Shown piece by piece: positions 28,625 through 33,790 of a stretch of DNA of 33,790 bases; position 1 is the stretch's first letter; each line of letters opens with the position of its first letter. Made by a program: the position numbers and the translations under genes. The notes under the pieces are model-generated. The model saw only the letters and a list, made by a program, of their open reading frames with translations. It was not told the DNA's origin and searched no databases. The stretch is from Candidatus Rokubacteria bacterium GWA2_70_23 (lineage in GTDB: Bacteria; Methylomirabilota; Methylomirabilia; Rokubacteriales; CSP1-6), in assembly GCA_001788395.1 (NCBI GenBank), contig MGBT01000083.1, positions 1 through 33,790 on the forward strand. Direction: 5' to 3'.

Positions 28625-30124
28625 TCAGCGCTTTCCCGCGAGGCGCATCAGGTAGGTGAGCAGCGTCCGCACGGCGACTCCGGTCCCGCCCTTCGGCCCC
28701 AGCGGCAATTCCTTTTCCGTGAAGGCGGTGCCCGCGATGTCGAGGTGCACCCACGGGATGCCTCCCGTGAACTCGCGCATGAACAGGGCGGCCACGATGG
28801 CTCCGCCGCCCCGCTGGCTCGAGATGTTGTTGAGGTCGGCCACGTCGCTCTTGAGGCCGTCCTTGTACTCCTCGTGGAGCGGCAGGCGCCACATGCGCTC
28901 CCCGGCGGCATCCGCGGCGGCGAGGACGCGCTCGGTGATCGCGTCCTGGCTCCCCAGGACGCCGGAGAGGCCCAGGCCCAGGGCCATGACGACGGCGCCG
29001 GTGAGGGTCGCCATGTCGATCATCTCGTCGGGCTCGATCTCCTTCGCAGCGTAGGCAAGGGCGTCGGCGAGCGTCAGGCGTCCCTCGGCGTCGGTGTTGC
29101 CGATCTCGACGGTGAGGCCGTTCATGGCGCGCACGATGTCCCCGGGGCGCTGGGCCGTGCCCGAGGGCATGTTCTCGGTGGCCGCGATGAGGCCGTGGAC
29201 CTCCAGGGGAAGCCTCAGCCTGGGAAGCGCCTGGAAGACGGCCAGCACGGCGGCGGCTCCCGACATGTCGTCCTTCATGCGGAGCATGCCATCGGCCGTC
29301 TTGAGGTCGAGCCCCCCCGAGTCGAAGGTGATCCCCTTGCCGATGAGCGCGACGCGCTTGCGCGCGCGACCGCGCGGAGCGTAGGTGAGGTGGATGAACT
29401 TGGGCGGCTCCTGGCTCCCTCGCGCGACACCCACGAAGGCGCCCATGCCGAGGGTCGCGCAGTCGTCGCGCTCCAGGACGCGGACCTTCAGGCGCCCGGC
29501 CCTGGCGATCTCCTCGGCACGGCCCGCGAGGTAGGTCGGCGTCACCACGTTGGCGGGCTCGTTGACCAGATCACGGGCGGCGCACGTCGCCTGCGCCCAG
29601 ATCTCGCCGAGCCGCACGCCTTCCCGGGCGAGCGCCTGCTGCCGACGATCGGGCTCCACCACGGCGACGGCCCCGAGCGCCTTGCCGTCCTTCTCCTTGA
29701 GGTACTTGTCGAAGCGGTACGTCCCGAGGATCGCGCCTTCGGCCACGGCCTGCGCGCGCTGGCGCGCCGGCACGCCTTCGCCGGGCAGGAACATGGCGGC
29801 GGAGACGGCGCCAAGGTCGCGCGCGCGGCGCGCGCCGTGGGCGGCCGCGCGGCGTACCGCCTCGGCGCTCGCCTCCTTCTTCGGGCCGAGGCCCACCACG
29901 AGCACGCGCGGCGCTGCGAGCCGGCCGTTCGTGTAGACGTGAGAGGACTGGCCTGCCTTCCCGTCGAACGTCTCCGCGGCAAGCACCCGCGACAGGAGTC
30001 CGTCGAGCGCTCCATCCAGCGCCTGGAGCGCGGGCGAGAGCCGCGCCTCCCCGGCGTGGCGGCCCACCACCAGCATGTCGGCCCGCGCCCGTGCAAGGTC
30101 CCGCGTCTCGAGGGACAGCTTCAT
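28625..30124 (-). CDS. pepA: Leucyl aminopeptidase (M17)
   Basis: [42 protein letters not shown]; start overlaps the Nudix stop (ATGA). Confidence 0.95.
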   Translation of the reverse strand: MKLSLETRDLARARADMLVVGRHAGEARLSPALQALDGALDGLLSRVLAAETFDGKAGQSSHVYTNGRLAAPRVLVVGLGPKKEASAEAVRRAAAHGARRARDLGAVSAAMFLPGEGVPARQRAQAVAEGAILGTYRFDKYLKEKDGKALGAVAVVEPDRRQQALAREGVRLGEIWAQATCAARDLVNEPANVVTPTYLAGRAEEIARAGRLKVRVLERDDCATLGMGAFVGVARGSQEPPKFIHLTYAPRGRARKRVALIGKGITFDSGGLDLKTADGMLRMKDDMSGAAAVLAVFQALPRLRLPLEVHGLIAATENMPSGTAQRPGDIVRAMNGLTVEIGNTDAEGRLTLADALAYAAKEIEPDEMIDMATLTGAVVMALGLGLSGVLGSQDAITERVLAAADAAGERMWRLPLHEEYKDGLKSDVADLNNISSQRGGGAIVAALFMREFTGGIPWVHLDIAGTAFTEKELPLGPKGGTGVAVRTLLTYLMRLAGKR

Positions 30125-30609
30125 CGGTCCCGTCCTCCGTCTGGCTGCATGGTGGCGTCTCTGAGCCTCACCGCGCGGTGCACCATGTCGGCGATCCCTG
30201 CCGTCGTGTCGTGGCAATCCAGCTCGGCCACCGGCACCCAGCGGGCGTCTGCCGCATCGCTGGCGGCCTGCAGGCGCCCGCCCACGACGGCCGCCGCATA
30301 GTCGATGATGACCCAGTGATAGCGGATCGCCGGGCTCGGCCCCGCCGTGGGCGTCTCGCCGTGCACCACCCGGTCGATGACCCCGCAGACGCCGAGGAGG
30401 GCCACGCGGAGCCCGCACTCCTCCTCCACCTCGCGGACGACGGCGTCCTCGAGCCGCTCGCCGAGGTGAACGAGCCCGCCGGGGAGGCTCCACTTGCCCT
30501 CGCCGGGGGGCCGGCCGCGCTTGACGAGGAGCACGCGGTCGCCGTCCAGCACGACGGCGCCCACGCCGATGCGCGGGGCGTCAGGGAACTCGCGCACCGG
30601 ATCCGTCAT
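30121..30609 (-). CDS. Nudix hydrolase
   Basis: Nudix box [24 protein letters not shown]; start [10 protein letters not shown] rather than the longer track ORF. Confidence 0.9.
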   Translation of the reverse strand: MTDPVREFPDAPRIGVGAVVLDGDRVLLVKRGRPPGEGKWSLPGGLVHLGERLEDAVVREVEEECGLRVALLGVCGVIDRVVHGETPTAGPSPAIRYHWVIIDYAAAVVGGRLQAASDAADARWVPVAELDCHDTTAGIADMVHRAVRLRDATMQPDGGRDR

Positions 30610-30619
30610 GCGTCGGCCA

Positions 30620-30688
30620 GCTCCCCTCACCCTTGCCCGCCCCTCACCCTTGCCCTCTCCCCGCCGGGGAGAGGGTGGGGTGAGGGGA
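30620..30688. repeat. REP-like palindromic repeat
   Basis: cccctcacccttgccctctccccgccggggagagggtggggtgagggg; near-perfect hairpin, preceded by a duplicated left-arm fragment ctcccctcacccttgcc. Confidence 0.8.
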
Positions 30689-31522
30689 CGCGCCGGCGGT
30701 GGACCAGGCGCGGCCCGGGGCGCGGCCGTCACGGGTCCATTCCGCCGTGGCGTACTTCTCGCGCGAGAGGGCGCCGGCCCGCGCGGTCTCGTCGGCAGAG
30801 AGCCCGCCCGGGGAGAGCTCGATGCCGTGGACCTGGCGGAACCCTTCGGCGAGCCGCTCGGCGGTCTCGTCGAAGGGCGGCCGGCGCCCGAGCACCGCCT
30901 CGAGCGTCGTCATGCCGCCGAGCGGATCCCGCTCGCCGCGGAACACGCGGGTGAGGCGCTCCGGCTCGGCCGCCAGCATCACCGAGCCGTGCTGGAGGAA
31001 GCCCACGCCCTGGCGCCGCTGCGCGCTGCCGACGATCTTGCGGCCGCCGACTTCGAGCTCGTAGGACCCGGTGCGCGCGAAGCAGAACGCGGGCATGGCG
31101 GCCGGGTCCGAGGGCTGGACGGAGACCATGTCCACGGCAGCGCCAATGGCGCGCAGACCCGCGGCCAGAGCGGCGCCGATCCACCGATACGTCTCGAGCA
31201 AGGTCTCGGCGCCGGGAAAATCGCCGGCCGCCGCCACCACGCTGTAGGTGAGCTCGCGCTCGGGTCCCTCGTGCAGGATGGCGCTGCCCCCCGTGGGGCG
31301 CCTGACGAGCCCGAGCCCCATGCGCGCAGCGGCCTCCAGATCGATGCGGCCATCATCGAGGGGCTGGGCGTAGCCGAGGGAGATCGTGGGGGGCGCCCAG
31401 CCGAAGAAGCGGACCGTGGGCGGCCCGGCCCCGCGGAGCCGGCTCAGCAGGAGCGCCTCGTCGAGGGCCATGTTCGCCGGCCCGTCGAGCGGCTCCGTGA
31501 TGACGAGGCGCCAGGCGCTCAC
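30644..31522 (-). CDS. Lipoate-protein ligase A family protein
   Basis: [58 protein letters not shown] start overlaps the gcvPB stop (GTGA). Confidence 0.9.
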   Translation of the reverse strand: MSAWRLVITEPLDGPANMALDEALLLSRLRGAGPPTVRFFGWAPPTISLGYAQPLDDGRIDLEAAARMGLGLVRRPTGGSAILHEGPERELTYSVVAAAGDFPGAETLLETYRWIGAALAAGLRAIGAAVDMVSVQPSDPAAMPAFCFARTGSYELEVGGRKIVGSAQRRQGVGFLQHGSVMLAAEPERLTRVFRGERDPLGGMTTLEAVLGRRPPFDETAERLAEGFRQVHGIELSPGGLSADETARAGALSREKYATAEWTRDGRAPGRAWSTAGASPHPTLSPAGRGQG

Positions 31523-32991
31523 TTCACCTGCGGCGTCCAGCGGAGGACCGGCTGGCGCGCGGCCAGCGTCTGGTCGAGCCGCCGCACCGGCGTCGTCACC
31601 GGCGCCTCCTGGGCGAGGGCAGGGTTCGTCTCGGCCTCGCGGGCGATCTGGATCATGGCGTCGCAGAACGCGTCCAGGGTTTCCTTGGACTCGGTCTCCG
31701 TCGGCTCGATCATCAGCGCCTCCTCGATGATGAGCGGGAAGTACGTCGTCGGCGCGTAGAAGCCGAGATCCAGGAGCCGCTTGGCGATGTCCATGGCGCT
31801 GACGCCGAGACGCTTCTGGCGGCGCGCGGAGAGCACGCACTCGTGCATGCACGGGCCCGGCGCCGAGCGGTCGTAGTCCCCATCGAGACGCTTCAGGACG
31901 TAGTTGGCGTTGAGCACCGCATTCTCGGCCACGGCGCGCAGCCCGCCGGGCCCCATGGTGCGGATATACGTGTACGCCCGCACCAGCATGCCGAAGTTGC
32001 CCCAGAAGGCCTGCAGCTTGCCGATGGACTGCGGCCGATTCCAGTCGAGAGCGAACCCGCCGTCCTCGTCCTGGACCACCACCGGCACCGGCAGGAAGGG
32101 CGCGAGATGCGCCTTCACGCCCACGGGCCCGGAGCCGGGCCCGCCGCCGCCGTGGGGCGTGGTGAAGGTCTTGTGCAGGTTGAAGTGGCACACGTCGAAG
32201 CCGAGGTCGCCCGGGCGCGTGAGCCCGAGGATGGCGTTGAAGTTGGCGCCGTCCATGTAGACCTGCACGCCCCTGGCGTGACACGTCTCGGTGATCTGGT
32301 GGATCTTCGACTCGAAGAGCCCCAGCGTGTTGGGCTGGGTGATCATGAAGGCCGCCACGTCCTCGTCCAGATGCCGATCGAGGTCGGCGAGATCCACCTC
32401 GCCATGGTCGTCCGACCTGAGCTGGACCACGGAGAAGCCCGCCAGCGCCACCGAGGCGGGGTTGGTCCCGTGAGCGGAGTCGGGGATCAGCACCGTGTGG
32501 CGCCGCTCGCCGCGCGAGAGGTGATAGGCGCGGATCATGAGCACGCCGGCCAGCTCGCCCTGGGCGCCCGCGGCCGGCTGGAGCGAGACGTGGTCCATGC
32601 CGGCGATCTCGCCGAGGTCGCGGGCCAGCTCGTGCATGAGGGCCAGCGCTCCCTGGCTCCCCGCCTCGGGAGTGAGCGGATGCAGCCGCGCGAAACCCGG
32701 CAGCCGGGCCATGTCCTCGTTGACCTTCGGGTTGTACTTCATGGTGCAGGAGCCCAGCGGGTAGAAGTGGGTGTCCACCCCGTAATTCAGCTGGCTGAGC
32801 CGCGAGTAGTGGCGCACCACGTCCACCTCCGAGACTTCTGGAAGCTCGGGGGCCGCGGGCCTGACGAACTCGGCCGGCAGGAGCGTCGCGACATCGCTCA
32901 CGGGCACGTCGGACGCCGGCAACGAGTACGCGAAGCGGCCCGGAGAGGACAGCTCGAAGATCAGCTTGTCATAGCTCGGTCGGGCGGTCAT
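31519..32991 (-). CDS. gcvPB: Glycine dehydrogenase (decarboxylating) subunit 2
   Basis: [71 protein letters not shown]. Confidence 0.95.
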   Translation of the reverse strand: MTARPSYDKLIFELSSPGRFAYSLPASDVPVSDVATLLPAEFVRPAAPELPEVSEVDVVRHYSRLSQLNYGVDTHFYPLGSCTMKYNPKVNEDMARLPGFARLHPLTPEAGSQGALALMHELARDLGEIAGMDHVSLQPAAGAQGELAGVLMIRAYHLSRGERRHTVLIPDSAHGTNPASVALAGFSVVQLRSDDHGEVDLADLDRHLDEDVAAFMITQPNTLGLFESKIHQITETCHARGVQVYMDGANFNAILGLTRPGDLGFDVCHFNLHKTFTTPHGGGGPGSGPVGVKAHLAPFLPVPVVVQDEDGGFALDWNRPQSIGKLQAFWGNFGMLVRAYTYIRTMGPGGLRAVAENAVLNANYVLKRLDGDYDRSAPGPCMHECVLSARRQKRLGVSAMDIAKRLLDLGFYAPTTYFPLIIEEALMIEPTETESKETLDAFCDAMIQIAREAETNPALAQEAPVTTPVRRLDQTLAARQPVLRWTPQVK

Positions 32992-33011
32992 CGGGCTCCT
33001 TCCCTCCCCGC

Positions 33012-33790
33012 TCACGCGGTCGCGGCGGCGAGGGCCGCCGCATAGGCGTCGATCTCCCCCCGCGTGCGCTGCTCGGTCACCGCCACGAGGAGGCAACTCC
33101 TGTACGACCGGTCGAAAGCCTTGAGCGGCACCCCGGCCAGGATGCGCTCCTTCTGGAGGCGCTTCACCACGCGCTCCGGGGATTTCGGCAGCTCCAGCGT
33201 GAACTCCTTGAAGAAGGGCGCGCCGAAGCGGAGGCGGACGCCCGGGACCTGGGCGAGGGCTCCGGCCGCGTAGTGCGCCTTGGCCGCGGACAGCTCGCCG
33301 ACCTTGCGCAGGCCCTGCTTGCCCAGGATGGAGACGTAGATGGTGGCCATCAGCGCGCAGAGGGCGACGTTGGTGCAGATGTTGGACGTGGCCTTCTCGC
33401 GGCGGATGTGCTGCTCGCGCGTCTGGAGCGTGAGCACGAAGCCCCGCTGCCCGTCTCGGTCCACGGTGGCGCCCACGAGGCGCCCCGGCATGCGGCGGAC
33501 CAGATCCTGCTTCGCCGCGAAGACCCCGAGGCTCGGGCCGCCGAAGCTCATCGAGACGCCGAGCCCCTGCCCCTCGCCCACCACGATGTCGGCGCCGAGG
33601 GCGCCCGGTGGGGTGAGGAGCCCCAGGTTCACGGGGTCCGCCACCACCACGAGAAGCGCGCCGGCGGCATGGGCGATCTCTGCCGCGGCCCGCACGTCCT
33701 CCAGGCAGCCGAAGAAGTTCGGGTACTGGACGACCACCGCGGCCGTCTTCTCCGAGACCGCCTTGCGCAGGGCCTCCAGGTCCGTGACGC
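33012..33790 (-). CDS. gcvPA: Glycine dehydrogenase (decarboxylating) subunit 1, 5' end outside the window
   Basis: [76 protein letters not shown]. Confidence 0.95.
   Translation of the reverse strand, partial: VTDLEALRKAVSEKTAAVVVQYPNFFGCLEDVRAAAEIAHAAGALLVVVADPVNLGLLTPPGALGADIVVGEGQGLGVSMSFGGPSLGVFAAKQDLVRRMPGRLVGATVDRDGQRGFVLTLQTREQHIRREKATSNICTNVALCALMATIYVSILGKQGLRKVGELSAAKAHYAAGALAQVPGVRLRFGAPFFKEFTLELPKSPERVVKRLQKERILAGVPLKAFDRSYRSCLLVAVTEQRTRGEIDAYAAALAAATA

Noticed and set aside
28745-30301. 518-aa plus-strand ORF antisense to pepA
   Set aside because: Shadow ORF; pepA signature motifs are on the minus strand
30610-30732. N-terminal extension of the Nudix ORF ([16 protein letters not shown]...)
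   Set aside because: It is a translation of the palindromic repeat; the Nudix gene most likely starts at 30609

Overview
High-GC bacterial chromosomal window of about 33.8 kb, densely packed and mostly housekeeping or cell-envelope genes. I saw no CRISPR array, rRNA, tRNA, integrase or transposase. Left to right: a truncated CgeB-like glycosyltransferase; threonine synthase; a solitary MlaC/Ttg2D gene with a candidate sigma54 promoter; a minus-strand operon (MBL-fold hydrolase, endonuclease V, orphan DNA methyltransferase) preceded by lgt; a complete tolQ-tolR-tolA/tonB-tolB-pal-cpoB operon with a good sigma70-type promoter; an orphan zf-HC2 anti-sigma-like protein; a DUF502 protein; an SDR; a diacylglycerol-kinase-like gene with an apparent 1-nt frameshift at its start; an MBL hydrolase and a secreted Tyr/Trp-rich protein bracketed by copies of a ~60-bp repeat family; a Gld-like ABC operon (ATPase, permease, GldG-like, DUF4340); a Cache-HAMP-GAF-GGDEF protein; a decayed formate-THF ligase (fhs) remnant with a large internal deletion; YbgC-like thioesterase; AAA+ ATPase plus an exported bifunctional-nuclease-domain protein; MFS; a hotdog-type thioesterase-like protein; PHP phosphoesterase; leucyl aminopeptidase; Nudix; a lipoate ligase ending inside a palindromic repeat; and gcvPB/gcvPA (partial). 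The best candidates for follow-up are the 60-bp repeat family, the internally deleted fhs, the coupled MBL-EndoV-MTase operon, the sigma54-like promoter before mlaC, and the frameshifted kinase start. I do not see clear evidence of a wholly new defence or mobile system. All family calls come from motif recognition by eye, not database searches.
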